A stretch of DNA of 64,000 nt from Aequorivita vladivostokensis. Lineage in GTDB: Bacteria > Bacteroidota > Bacteroidia > Flavobacteriales > Flavobacteriaceae. The stretch lies in contig NZ_JSVU01000002.1 of NCBI RefSeq assembly GCF_000952855.1, positions 186,001 through 250,000 of the forward strand. The letters run 5' to 3'. Positions 1 through 9,348 of this stretch are shown here, in pieces (positions within the stretch are counted from its first letter, which is position 1; every line of letters begins with the position of its first letter). The notes under the pieces were generated by a model, which searched no databases, had not been told where the DNA came from, and saw nothing but the letters and a program-made list of their open reading frames with translations. A program made the translations under genes and the position numbers.

Positions 1-6
1 TGACAA

Positions 7-930
7 ATGAAAATTGAAAAGAATAAAATAGTATTCGCTTCCGTCCTTGCGGTAGTGTTGATCTTCATTATAACCTATTCGATCACGGTGCTATCGGATG
101 ATGAATCTGAAACCGAAAGCTTAACGCAAACCGCTGTACCGGAACTGGATGAAAACCAGAAAGAATACACAACAAAATTGGAAGCGATTGATGCCCTAAA
201 AGAAGTTAGGGAAACCAATGCTCCAAGTATTTACGATGAAAAGAATCTCGATTCCCTGGGTTTTTATGACCCTGATTTTATGGATAAAGAAAAAGTTAGG
301 ATTGTAGATAGTATTTATAAACACAACAAAATCAACTATTCAAAAGATACCTATGTGGTTCCTGAAAGGTATCGAAGGAAGCCAAAAGTGGACGAGGATT
401 CCATAATCGCGGAAAAAGATGAGGCCATTGCCCTAAAGGAACTGGGACTGGAGCACCAACTGTTTTTTGCATCCGATCCAATGGTTAATCCCAAAATAGG
501 CCTCGCAAATACCGATGCGGAAATATTTGTGGAAGTTGACGGAAACCAAGTGGTAAAAACGAATTATCGTCTACGAATGCGCTTGCTAAAAGATGCATTG
601 ATAAATGGAGTGAAAGTTTCAAAAAATACGCCCGTCTTTGGTTTTATAAGCTTCAAGCCAAATCGTGCTCTAATTGAAATTGAAAACATTAATCACCGTC
701 CAGTAAAACTAAAAGCATTTGATCTTCAAGACGGAAGTGAAGGGATTTATGTGGAAAACAGTTTCCGAGCTGATGTGAGCCGCGAGGTCGTGGATGACAT
801 TGTGGGAGATATCAATATAGCAGGGGTTCCACAGGTTAGTGGAATCCAAAAAGTATTTCGAAAGAACCAAAGAACGGTCAAGGTTACCGTGACCAATAAT
901 TACAAACTCATTCTAAAACCAGCATTATGA
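7..930 (+). CDS. traM: Conjugative transposon protein TraM
   Basis: A component of the Bacteroidetes-type conjugation (type IV secretion) apparatus, thought to span the envelope in a VirB10-like role. The protein has a short cytoplasmic start, one membrane segment at about residues 8-28, a charged low-complexity linker, and a conserved C-terminal domain (about 150-307) ending in a region typical of TraM (FRADVSREVVDDIVGD, then a basic segment). The stop overlaps the start of traN by 4 bases (ATGA), so the two are translationally coupled. At 307 aa it is shorter than the Bacteroides TraM proteins I know of, mainly in the linker. The assignment rests on the C-terminal domain and on traN following it. 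Confidence 0.88.
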   Translation: MKIEKNKIVFASVLAVVLIFIITYSITVLSDDESETESLTQTAVPELDENQKEYTTKLEAIDALKEVRETNAPSIYDEKNLDSLGFYDPDFMDKEKVRIVDSIYKHNKINYSKDTYVVPERYRRKPKVDEDSIIAEKDEAIALKELGLEHQLFFASDPMVNPKIGLANTDAEIFVEVDGNQVVKTNYRLRMRLLKDALINGVKVSKNTPVFGFISFKPNRALIEIENINHRPVKLKAFDLQDGSEGIYVENSFRADVSREVVDDIVGDINIAGVPQVSGIQKVFRKNQRTVKVTVTNNYKLILKPAL

Positions 931-1760
931 AAAATTCAATCTTATTGGGAAGTTTAATTTTTGCAAGCTTCTTTATGGAGGCCCAAAACACGGCCCCGCT
1001 CGACACCATTTTTGCCAACGACAAAAAGAACGTAGCCCTCTTTTTTCCGAACCCTATTCGACAAGGAATTACGGGTGCGGATAATTTTGTTTTCACATAT
1101 AATCGAGAAAAAGAACAATACTTTGGATTGCTCCAGGCCAAGCCCGGAAAGGCAAGTAATCTGCTCGTAATCAATAAAAATGGCTCAATTTTTTCGTATA
1201 TTGTAAGCTATAGGGAGCAATTGAAAAAGCTGAATTATTTTGTTCCACAGTCGGAAAGTATTGGCTTTGAGCAACCAAAATTTACAGAGGGTTCCGATTC
1301 TACTAATGTTGCCAATCTGTTCACGGACAAAACATTTTACTACGAAAGGTTTTGCTCTTATCTGTTGACCAGAAAACAAAAAATCGGGAGCATCCAAAAA
1401 CGCAAGAATGGTATAGTTCTGAGTTTGGAAAATATAGTTTTTGATAAGGAAGAGCTCTATTTCGTTATCAAAATCGAAAACAAGTCTTCATTGGATTACG
1501 ATCTAAATTTCTTGGATATTTCGACACAAACAAGAAAGCAGGGAAAAAAGAAATCAATACAGCGAATTTCACAGCTTCCTAATTTTAAATACGATGTTCC
1601 TACGAAAGTTGCCGAGAAACAAATCAAAAGAATGGTTTACGTTCTACCGAAGTTTTCAATGAGCAATGACAAAATGGTAGTTTTAGAACTGAATGAAAAA
1701 AATGGAGAACGAAATATAAAATTGAAAGTCTCAAATAAATATATCAATAACCCAAATTGA
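927..1760 (+). CDS. traN: Conjugative transposon protein TraN (DUF4138)
   Basis: A conjugation apparatus protein of the TraN/DUF4138 family, exported to the periplasm or outer membrane and probably VirB9-like. A signal peptide is visible (residues 1-19, cut after FFMEA). It is followed by the typical start of the mature domain: a strand, the phrase DKKNVALFFPNPIRQG, and a beta-rich stretch up to about residue 125. The C-terminal half is a second beta domain with many lysines. It overlaps traM by 4 bases and is followed 7 bases later by a lipoprotein gene, so it belongs to the same transcript. No truncation is seen. Confidence 0.88.
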   Translation: MKNSILLGSLIFASFFMEAQNTAPLDTIFANDKKNVALFFPNPIRQGITGADNFVFTYNREKEQYFGLLQAKPGKASNLLVINKNGSIFSYIVSYREQLKKLNYFVPQSESIGFEQPKFTEGSDSTNVANLFTDKTFYYERFCSYLLTRKQKIGSIQKRKNGIVLSLENIVFDKEELYFVIKIENKSSLDYDLNFLDISTQTRKQGKKKSIQRISQLPNFKYDVPTKVAEKQIKRMVYVLPKFSMSNDKMVVLELNEKNGERNIKLKVSNKYINNPN

Positions 1761-1767
1761 AACTGAA

Positions 1768-2130
1768 ATGAAAGATCTAGCCCTAATACTCTTACTTTTT
1801 GTTGGTGTCGCCTGTTCCCAAAAATCCCTATCCCCTTCTGAAACTGCCAAAGTTGTTGTTGAAAGTTTCTATAACAAGGACAATCAAAAACTGAGCGAAT
1901 ACACTACTGTTGAGAGCTATCAATCATTTATGAGCATTCAAGATATAATGACCGCCAACACTTCTGGAAAATCTAATTTTAAGGTTTTGCAAGAAAAAGT
2001 GGATGGAGATATTGCTTGGATTCAGTTTTCTACTTCGTTTGAGGAGAAACCTGAGACTTTTAAGTTAATAAAAGAAAATGGACGATGGAAAGTTGCGGAG
2101 AAGGGATTGCGGGAGAAGGGGCCGTTTTAA
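1768..2130 (+). CDS. Small DUF4878-like lipoprotein
   Basis: A 120-aa predicted lipoprotein. The N-terminus is a signal peptide ending in a lipobox (VGVAC, Cys16). The mature part resembles the DUF4878/NTF2-like fold: an opening helix (SPSETAKVVVESFYNKD) and a last strand with ENGRWKVAEKG. The function is unknown; relatives commonly lie at the end of Bacteroidetes tra operons. It starts 7 bases after traN and is the last gene of the conjugation operon here, since the next gene begins 100 bases downstream after an AT-rich gap and belongs to the defence cargo. Confidence 0.75.
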   Translation: MKDLALILLLFVGVACSQKSLSPSETAKVVVESFYNKDNQKLSEYTTVESYQSFMSIQDIMTANTSGKSNFKVLQEKVDGDIAWIQFSTSFEEKPETFKLIKENGRWKVAEKGLREKGPF

Positions 2131-2230
2131 GATGTTGTTCTACAAATCGTTTATAACTTCCAATAAATAAGCACTACGGCAAAGAGTAAACTTCTTAATT
2201 TTATAAGCTCAACACATTAGTTAGGCTTAT

Positions 2231-4162
2231 ATGTATCTATCATTTCTAAATATTAAAAATTTCCGTGGTATAAAGGAAATGTCTTTAAATTTTAATAAAA
2301 GCATCAATATTCTCATTGGTGAGAATGGAAGCAATAAATCGACCGTTATTGATGCCATAAGGTTACTTTATAATATGGGTGAGCCGTTGCGGGATATCTC
2401 TGTTGGATTTAGTGATTTTCACGAAACCATCATTAAAGACCCCAAAGGGAATATTTCAATTTCCAAAGAAAATTTAATCACAATATCCTTTGAATTCAGA
2501 GGTCTTTCTGCTTCACAAAAAGGTGCGCTCTATGAATATATGGTCATTGACCCTGAAGATGATACTAATGAATATGCTAAAGTAACGTTAACATATGAAA
2601 ATAAAGGTGGTAAATATCCTATATCATCATACTACACAGGTAATTCAGAAGGACAAAAAGCAGATTTTAATACTTTCGAAATTTTTCAGCATTATTATTT
2701 AAGCGGCTTAAGAGATAGTACACGCGATTTGTTAAGTAGTCGAGGGAATGTTTTAGGAAGAGTTATTAAGAGGCGTATTGAACAAAATGAATCTGAAGCT
2801 ACTATTGAAGATATTATGACACGAGCCAATGATGAACTATTGCAACAGTCGGAAGTTTCAGATACCAGAACTGGGGTAAATGAAAATCTTTCAGGTATCT
2901 ACCAAAGATTTAAGGACAACCAAATTGGTCTGCAAATCGAACAATCTAAAACAGAATATATTGTAAATGCTATTAAACCGTTTTTACCCCATAACAGAGT
3001 ATCTCTATCTGGGGACGGATTTTCCCTTTGGCAAAATAGTTTAGGACAAAACAACCTTATATATATCGCTACAGTACTTGGGGATATAAAAGAACAGATT
3101 AAGGACAATAAAATTCCTCATTTTGCATTGCTTATTGAAGAACCGGAAGCTCATCTACATCCTCAACTTCAATTAAGCCTTTACGGTTTCTTGAGAGATT
3201 CAAGTACTTCAAAAAATAGTCAATTATTTATAACATCGCATTCTCCGACATTGACCTCGAAAGTACCTTTAAAAAACCTAATTCTATTGGATAGCCAATC
3301 TTTCAGTTTAAGCGAACAGTTTGAAGATAGGGAAAAAGAAAACATTGTTGAAGATACCCTAAAGAATAAAAAACTTACAACTGCTGACTTCAAAAACAGA
3401 CAAAAGCAGTTAGAAAGGTACATTGATGTGACTAAATCACAACTGCTATTTGCAAAAGCTATACTTTTTGTTGAAGGGATTTCAGAAGAATTATTGATAT
3501 CGGCCTTTACGGCCGTGGAAAAATATCGTTTGGAAGATTACCGAATTGAACTTGTAAATATTGGTGGCACCAGCTTCTATCCGTTTATACACCTATTTAA
3601 TTCTAAGCAATCAAAAAAATCCATAGACAAACCAGTTTCAATATTAACAGATAATGACAAGTTTCCAAACTCAAAAAGAAAGGAATTTTCATTCAATAAA
3701 TTAATTGCTGATAAATATGCAAAACTGGATGAATTAGACGCATCAATTCAAGGTGCTGCATCCTCATCAAGAATACCCAATATCGTATCATCAATAAATG
3801 GCAAAACCACCATTAAAATTTTCCCTGCTGAAAAAACATTGGAATATGAGCTGGCATTAGCGAATGTTCCTAAAGCAAAAAGCGAAATTGAAAAAAATTT
3901 CCTGTTTAAATATATTAAGAAAATAAGGCCAGAAAAAGTAGTTGCAATATCAGACTATCTTGTGACCATTACTACAGATGACCTTACAGAAGACCAAAGA
4001 AGAAAAATAGCTATTCTTCTCTGGAAATCCTTTCCTTCCAAAGGAACTTTCTCTCAAAATTTCTCATTGTATTTACTTAAGAACTTAAAACGTGCACGCA
4101 AATCATTTGTGATTCCCAAGTACATTTTGGATAGCCTTGAACATTTAAAGCAAGGTTTATGA
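2231..4162 (+). CDS. gajA: OLD-family ATPase/TOPRIM nuclease, Gabija GajA-like
   Basis: Probable defence endonuclease of the class 2 OLD family. An N-terminal ABC-type ATPase half has an FRGIKE-type opening and a P-loop at residues 30-38 (GENGSNKST). An ABC Walker B region (LLIEEPEAHLHP, about 299-310) and the switch motif ITSHSP follow. The C-terminal half is a TOPRIM domain with the glutamate motif LFVEGISEE (about 410) and the acidic TDND motif (about 472). The next gene is a UvrD-type helicase overlapping by 4 bases, which is the Gabija (GajAB) arrangement. In Gabija, GajA cuts DNA and is held off by ATP. The P-loop is odd: Asn35 stands where the last Gly of GxxxxGK[ST] is usual. At 643 aa it is longer than the Bacillus GajA I know (about 580). 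Confidence 0.8.
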   Translation: MYLSFLNIKNFRGIKEMSLNFNKSINILIGENGSNKSTVIDAIRLLYNMGEPLRDISVGFSDFHETIIKDPKGNISISKENLITISFEFRGLSASQKGALYEYMVIDPEDDTNEYAKVTLTYENKGGKYPISSYYTGNSEGQKADFNTFEIFQHYYLSGLRDSTRDLLSSRGNVLGRVIKRRIEQNESEATIEDIMTRANDELLQQSEVSDTRTGVNENLSGIYQRFKDNQIGLQIEQSKTEYIVNAIKPFLPHNRVSLSGDGFSLWQNSLGQNNLIYIATVLGDIKEQIKDNKIPHFALLIEEPEAHLHPQLQLSLYGFLRDSSTSKNSQLFITSHSPTLTSKVPLKNLILLDSQSFSLSEQFEDREKENIVEDTLKNKKLTTADFKNRQKQLERYIDVTKSQLLFAKAILFVEGISEELLISAFTAVEKYRLEDYRIELVNIGGTSFYPFIHLFNSKQSKKSIDKPVSILTDNDKFPNSKRKEFSFNKLIADKYAKLDELDASIQGAASSSRIPNIVSSINGKTTIKIFPAEKTLEYELALANVPKAKSEIEKNFLFKYIKKIRPEKVVAISDYLVTITTDDLTEDQRRKIAILLWKSFPSKGTFSQNFSLYLLKNLKRARKSFVIPKYILDSLEHLKQGL

Positions 4163-5973
4163 AATTAGATATTAATCCAGAATTACAAGCATATTTTGAT
4201 GTGCGTGGAAAGGTGGTGTTGAATGCTTGTCCTGGTGGTGGCAAGACTACTGCAATTGCCCAAAAAATAATAAACCTTGAATCAGAATACAGGGACTTGT
4301 ATGGCAAATACTCTGGTATTGCTTGTTTGTCATTTACCAATGCGGCAAAGGATGAAATCAATAAAACATATACAAATTTATGTAATCAATCACTTCAATA
4401 TCCCCATTTGGTGAGTACTATTGACAGCTTTATCAATTTATATATAACACTTCCATACTATTATCTTTTAGAGAGAAATTTTGCAAGACCCCAAATTTTA
4501 GAGAACAATTCACGATTAGATTCCTTTTGGAAAATAAAATATAAGAACAAAAGCGGAAAGTTAGTTGATGGTATTACTCAAAAGATGAATACTTTTAAGG
4601 CAAGGGACAATCGTAGCGTGTATTTTTTGTATCCACCTTCTCAAATAAGACTTGAACCTAATGGAAGTTATTCAGTTAACGGAAACGCTCCTTCAGCAGA
4701 AAAAGTGGACTTAAACGTTTTTAAAGACTATTGTACCTATATTAAAAAATGGCAATTTGAAAAAGGTCTTATTACGACTAATGATTCAGCATTTATTGCG
4801 TACACACTTTTAAGAAAAAATCCAACTATTGCCGAATGGCTTGTAAAACGTTTCCCGCACATTATTATTGATGAAGCACAGGATAATTCTTTATTGCAAC
4901 ATCAAATATTTGAAGTGTTAAACGAACAAGGCTTAAAGAATATAGAATTTATCGGCGACCCCTATCAAAGCCTTTATGAATTCAGGGATGCGAACCCTCA
5001 ATTATTTATAGATAAATTCAATCATCAAGATTATGAGGGTTTGAATCTTACCAATAACAGAAGGTCTTCACAGCATATTATTGATTGTTTTTCACTATTG
5101 AGACCTTTAACAGAGAGAACGATTAAAAGTGCTTGCAAGGAAAACTTAAACGAGCCAATCCTAATTTATCGTTACAAAACAGAAGGCAAAAGCAGTGTCA
5201 TCAACCATTTTGAATCTCATTGCAATTGGAAAGGTTTTATGGATAAAAAAGTTGTTGTTAGGGGAAATACAGTAAGAAACAAAATGCTTGGTAGAGATGC
5301 CCTACAAAAACCTTGGCATAATGATTTGGCTTATAATCTGATTACGGCAAAAATCGAATATGAAGATAAAAATTTAAGAGACGCAATTAATATTGCTCGT
5401 CACATAGTCATCGATTTAGAGAATCCAGAACTCTCATATTCCGAAAGAGCCCACTTACGAGCAGACCTCAAAACGAACTATAATTTTAATGCGAGACTCA
5501 TAAAATTTATTCGGAAGTTGCCTAATCTCTCGTATTCTGTCAGAGATTGGTCAACCAAATGTCCTAAATATGTGAAAGATGCCTTGGGTTTAGATTATGA
5601 TATAGATTTCGGTTTGAAAAGAGCTTCAAAATATTTAGATAAATCCACGCTCGATGAACCCGTTTCTGACCACTTTAATCGTGTTGACATTGATAAAACG
5701 AGTACTTTAACTACTGTGCACCAAGTCAAGGGAAAAACACTTGATGCGATACTTATATTTTTCGATGAAAACAACCATATTCAAAACATAAACTTCAGAG
5801 ATATTGAACCAGAAAAGGAAGGTTTTATTTCTGAAAAAAAACGAATTATTTATGTTGCTATGTCAAGACCAAAACATTTATTGTCTATGGCATTTCCAGA
5901 GAAGATTACAGAAAAACAGTTGAAGGAAAGGTTTGGCAAAAGCATAGTAATTCTCAATTCTGAAGATTTATGA
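4159..5973 (+). CDS. gajB: UvrD/PcrA-like superfamily 1 helicase, Gabija GajB-like
   Basis: The second Gabija component. SF1 helicase motifs are present in order: Walker A at residues 24-31 (CPGGGKTT), Walker B (IIIDEAQDNS, about 234-243), the GDPYQSLYEFR motif III region, TVHQVKGKTLDAILIF (about 518), and the motif VI region YVAMSRPKHLL near the C-terminus. In Gabija, GajB is thought to sense DNA ends or nucleotide state and to activate GajA. The start codon overlaps the stop of the OLD gene (ATGA), so the pair is translationally coupled. At 604 aa it is larger than the GajB I know (about 500), with extra sequence between motifs III and V. It ends 24 bases from the stop of the convergent gene on the other strand. 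Confidence 0.8.
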   Translation: MKLDINPELQAYFDVRGKVVLNACPGGGKTTAIAQKIINLESEYRDLYGKYSGIACLSFTNAAKDEINKTYTNLCNQSLQYPHLVSTIDSFINLYITLPYYYLLERNFARPQILENNSRLDSFWKIKYKNKSGKLVDGITQKMNTFKARDNRSVYFLYPPSQIRLEPNGSYSVNGNAPSAEKVDLNVFKDYCTYIKKWQFEKGLITTNDSAFIAYTLLRKNPTIAEWLVKRFPHIIIDEAQDNSLLQHQIFEVLNEQGLKNIEFIGDPYQSLYEFRDANPQLFIDKFNHQDYEGLNLTNNRRSSQHIIDCFSLLRPLTERTIKSACKENLNEPILIYRYKTEGKSSVINHFESHCNWKGFMDKKVVVRGNTVRNKMLGRDALQKPWHNDLAYNLITAKIEYEDKNLRDAINIARHIVIDLENPELSYSERAHLRADLKTNYNFNARLIKFIRKLPNLSYSVRDWSTKCPKYVKDALGLDYDIDFGLKRASKYLDKSTLDEPVSDHFNRVDIDKTSTLTTVHQVKGKTLDAILIFFDENNHIQNINFRDIEPEKEGFISEKKRIIYVAMSRPKHLLSMAFPEKITEKQLKERFGKSIVILNSEDL

Positions 5974-5997
5974 ATTTACCATCGGTTGAAACGTAGA

Positions 5998-7689
5998 TTA
6001 TTCAGGAAGCACATCCCTAAATTTATCAACAAGTAAGGCTGTGGGAAATTTATATTCCTGAAATCGATTCCCAATTGGCGATAATCTATTGTAAAATGAT
6101 TCATTGGCCTGTTTCATTGCTTCTTGCAAGTTAGGGCTATTGATTTTAGCAACCTTGTTCATTTTTCTATGGTGGTCATCAACTATATCCTTCAAGTGAA
6201 AATCTTTCTCCCTTAAATGTGGCTGCCAAAAAATGAGAGTATCTATATCAATAAAGGTTAAATTCTTAATGAAATCAGGATTGTATTTGTTGCCTAATTT
6301 TTCTTTAACAAGTTCCAAATGCCACTTGTTAAGTGTATAATTCATCCCAAGAATTTCAAATATTCTATCGCTGACGATTAAAATAGGATAAATAATTAAA
6401 TTTTCAATTTGATTTGCATATTCATCATACTTAAAGTCATTTTCCACAATCTGTTGAATTGAGTTTACGAGCTGCCCTATACCAACTGCGCGGTCGCCAT
6501 CGTCAAGAAATTTTTTCTTTAAAAGCTTTTTAATATCATCAATGTCCGATGAACTTTTGATTCCAGCTGCTACAAGAACATCTTTATTTTCAAAAAGATA
6601 AATGGTATTTGAGTGACGTGAGTAATAGTCAGGCTCATTGTCTTTTGTATTTACCTCTTGTCGTTTTACCATATAATCCCAATGAAAAATATCATCAAGT
6701 ACTCGTTTCATTAAAAATTCCTCGGAAAATTTAGTATTGTAGAAGCTAAAGAACGAACCGTCCTTCGGTGGAAGGTTGTGATGTGCATTGTATGCATCTT
6801 TCAAAATAAATCGAACACTTTTAAAAAACTTGTCCACCACAAAAAAATAATCAATGAATGAAAATGTTTTTTCGTCAATTTTATAAATGGGATAGTTCTT
6901 TAGGTTCGTAAAATCAGAAGATTCATCAATTTCTGCAGACGCAAGTGTGTTTAAAAAGCGAATGTGTTTGGCTTTTTCTGGAACGAGTTTATAAACCTTC
7001 TCATATTTCATCTTAAATACTGTCGCAAGAAGTAATTTGACTTGCTTTTTTAAATCTGCAATGTTTACTTCTTTGAAGTTTTTACACAAGGCTACTTCCA
7101 AATATTGGTATTCCTTCTGTGATGCTAAAAATTCTAACAAGTATTCAAATTTGACAATCGTGGTGTAAAGTAATTTTCCAAATTCCCAATCCGTATTTGA
7201 ATAAAGGCCAATGTCCGCAGATGAAAATGCCATCGTAATGGCCATATCCGCCATCTTATCGACATTGTCCTGTGAATTGCCAAAATTCTGTTTGATATTG
7301 ACTTCTTTATTGATAATAAGAAACGCTTTGAAAATATTGATTTCATCGGAATCTTTGTCACTGTTCTTGTTCTCATCCAACAATGTTTTCCGATTGGCTA
7401 AAATGATTTCTGCCAATCTCAAGCTTGCTTCTCGGGAAACTACTTCCGGTGGTTCTGGAAGTTTATTTTCTCTACCATATTTCTTAACTCTCTGGATGAT
7501 ATCCCATTGTATATCTTGATTATTAAAAAAATTATCAAAATTAGGTGCAGGAACAATATTGTTAAACCCAATAATTCCTAAAAGTGTTGGTGCTGAAACC
7601 AGTTTTAAATATTCTAAAACAGTATTTGGTTTTTCTTCGGGAAAAACATTTTCAAATTCTAATCTTTGTACAGTTTTTATAATACTCAT
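5998..7689 (-). CDS. Uncharacterised protein with a C-terminal PD-(D/E)xK-like motif
   Basis: I do not recognise a named family. The protein (563 aa) opens with an FPEE motif (residues 16-19) and a long helical N-terminal half. A domain from about 265 carries YPIYKIDE, then EPDYY and LFENKD, giving Asp354 and Glu367-x-Lys369, the layout of a PD-(D/E)xK nuclease core. Further on are YPILIV (strand) and FIDIDTLIF. The same blocks in the same order occur in the 585-aa protein at 24161-25918, so the two are homologous but strongly diverged. The gene is preceded by a GIY-YIG-like gene 9 bases upstream in its own transcript. Nuclease activity is inferred; only the motif is seen. The setting is a defence island. 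Confidence 0.6.
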   Translation of the reverse strand: MSIIKTVQRLEFENVFPEEKPNTVLEYLKLVSAPTLLGIIGFNNIVPAPNFDNFFNNQDIQWDIIQRVKKYGRENKLPEPPEVVSREASLRLAEIILANRKTLLDENKNSDKDSDEINIFKAFLIINKEVNIKQNFGNSQDNVDKMADMAITMAFSSADIGLYSNTDWEFGKLLYTTIVKFEYLLEFLASQKEYQYLEVALCKNFKEVNIADLKKQVKLLLATVFKMKYEKVYKLVPEKAKHIRFLNTLASAEIDESSDFTNLKNYPIYKIDEKTFSFIDYFFVVDKFFKSVRFILKDAYNAHHNLPPKDGSFFSFYNTKFSEEFLMKRVLDDIFHWDYMVKRQEVNTKDNEPDYYSRHSNTIYLFENKDVLVAAGIKSSSDIDDIKKLLKKKFLDDGDRAVGIGQLVNSIQQIVENDFKYDEYANQIENLIIYPILIVSDRIFEILGMNYTLNKWHLELVKEKLGNKYNPDFIKNLTFIDIDTLIFWQPHLREKDFHLKDIVDDHHRKMNKVAKINSPNLQEAMKQANESFYNRLSPIGNRFQEYKFPTALLVDKFRDVLPE

Positions 7690-7698
7690 ATTTTCAAA

Positions 7699-8256
7699 TT
7701 AAGAATGTTTTCCAGTAATAGGTTTTAAGATACGTGCAAATTTAAGTTCAAAAACAGAAACTAAATCTTCCATCTCTGGTTCAAATTGATATGCGTGTAA
7801 TCGTAGCTTTAAATTTAGAGGTCTTGCCCAATGATACAATTGAAGACCTTGAGTACGCACTACTTGATAATAACCCAAATGCTGTATTACCCTTCCCCAA
7901 AAGTTACGCTTGACTTTTCCAACATACAGTATATTTGAATCCCTTGAATATTTTGATTTTAAAGCAGGAACTGATTTGGCTTCAATGGAATGTTTATATT
8001 CTGAAATGGCATTTCTTACATCTTCATTTGTAGTAGGCGGTAATATTTCAAACCAATATAAAACTGGACCGATAAGTGTTCCAAGAATATCAAATAATTC
8101 TTTGTGCTCTTCGGACTGTCTTATATCCGTAAGATTCCAGTCTTGAAAAAGCGAACAATCAAAATCGTATTGAAAATAATCTTTAGCACCATTCTCACTC
8201 ACATTGTGTAAATGCCCTATTAATTTATTGGCTGTTTCTTTTAATTTTTCATTCAT
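7699..8256 (-). CDS. GIY-YIG nuclease-like protein
   Basis: A 185-aa protein with the layout of a GIY-YIG nuclease. There is a first strand (GPVLYWFEI, residues 63-71), a second motif ILYVGK (109-114), an arginine in a helix (Arg122 in WGRVIQHLG), and a C-terminal catalytic-type glutamate with the conserved end (Glu170, then KPITGK 178-183). The spacing between the two strand motifs is longer than usual, and the first motif is poor, so activity is not assured. It lies 9 bases upstream of the ExK protein gene and 13 bases downstream of the DUF4238 gene, so the three look like one - strand transcript. A joint DNA-targeting role is an inference. Confidence 0.6.
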   Translation of the reverse strand: MNEKLKETANKLIGHLHNVSENGAKDYFQYDFDCSLFQDWNLTDIRQSEEHKELFDILGTLIGPVLYWFEILPPTTNEDVRNAISEYKHSIEAKSVPALKSKYSRDSNILYVGKVKRNFWGRVIQHLGYYQVVRTQGLQLYHWARPLNLKLRLHAYQFEPEMEDLVSVFELKFARILKPITGKHS

Positions 8257-8269
8257 AAATTAACGTTAA

Positions 8270-9345
8270 TTAAGTTCTTTTTGATTTCCATAAATGGCTT
8301 TTATCCATTTTGACCCATTCAACTATTTCTTCATTTCGGTAGTCATCCATACCAATATTGGGTTTCTTTTTTTCAGCGTTAGACGTAAGTTTAAAAAAAC
8401 TAAAATCCGGATTAAAAAGATGTTCTAAATAGTATGAAAGCAATAGAACTTTATTGGGTTTTGAAGCATCCCTAATCGTTTCATTTATGTATGTGTCTTT
8501 TTTGTGGAATATACTCTCTTTTGACAATGCTTTGATATTTTCTAATTGTTCGATTTGACCAAAATAGAGGATTTTATCTGCTGAAATGGCTTGTAGAAGA
8601 TTGATGTAATTTATATCGTCTATGCTTTCTATTTCTACCTTCCTTGCCTTCATATTAATTGTATCATATGCCCAAGAATCGTAGAACATCAAACAAAATT
8701 TGGGATGAATTGGGAAAAATATGATTAGACCCTTGCTTAAAAGCCCTCCATTATTGGGATAACTCTTTTTAGCTAAATGTATAGGATTAAATTGAACGAA
8801 CGGATTATCTGATATGATGAAATCCTTTTCTGTTCTGTTTTTCAACAAAACCAAACTTAAATCGCTTGTGACAACCCAATTATCCATATTATATGCCAAG
8901 TTAAAAGCGGCAGGTTCGGGATGTACAATTCGGTTTGTCGATAAGTCAATCTTACTTAATTCTTTATCATATTTCGCAACTTTCTTGAATGCCGAATTGA
9001 TTCTTTCTTCAGTATTGTGAATACTGGCTTTAGTTCTAAAAGCATACATCATCACAAAATGAAGTAGAAAGGAATTAGCTTTTGTTTTTTGTTCTGGTAG
9101 TTTTTCTTCAGATATAATATTTTTTATTGCCTCTGAAGCTTTGCATTCACTGTGGGAAAGAAAATCCTCAAAGGCTGTGTCGACACCATAAAAATAGCTT
9201 TCTTGCGCCTGTGATTTAATTGGCGCGTTTTCAACTGTTTTATTAGTCTTCTTATTATGAAGGTGGATTACTTTATTATTTGATTTTTGGGAAAAATTGC
9301 GCAAAAGAAATTGTGAAATAAAGTGCTGCTTTTTTTATTTGCCAT
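8270..9345 (-). CDS. DUF4238 family protein, frameshifted near the start
   Basis: DUF4238 proteins are uncharacterised and common in defence islands. The core shows the family hallmark FIISDNPFVQFNP in the first half and FFPIHPKFCL after it. The open frame starts only at a TTG at 9304, but the family N-terminus (QHFISQFLLRNFS) is readable upstream in the same frame. It can be joined to an ATG at 9345 (MANKK...) only by adding one base to a run of seven A (T on the + strand, 9330-9336). The natural gene is therefore about 358 aa and is broken, or phase-variable, or affected by a sequencing error. The downstream neighbour is the GIY-YIG gene. Confidence 0.7.
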
Positions 9346-9348
9346 AGT

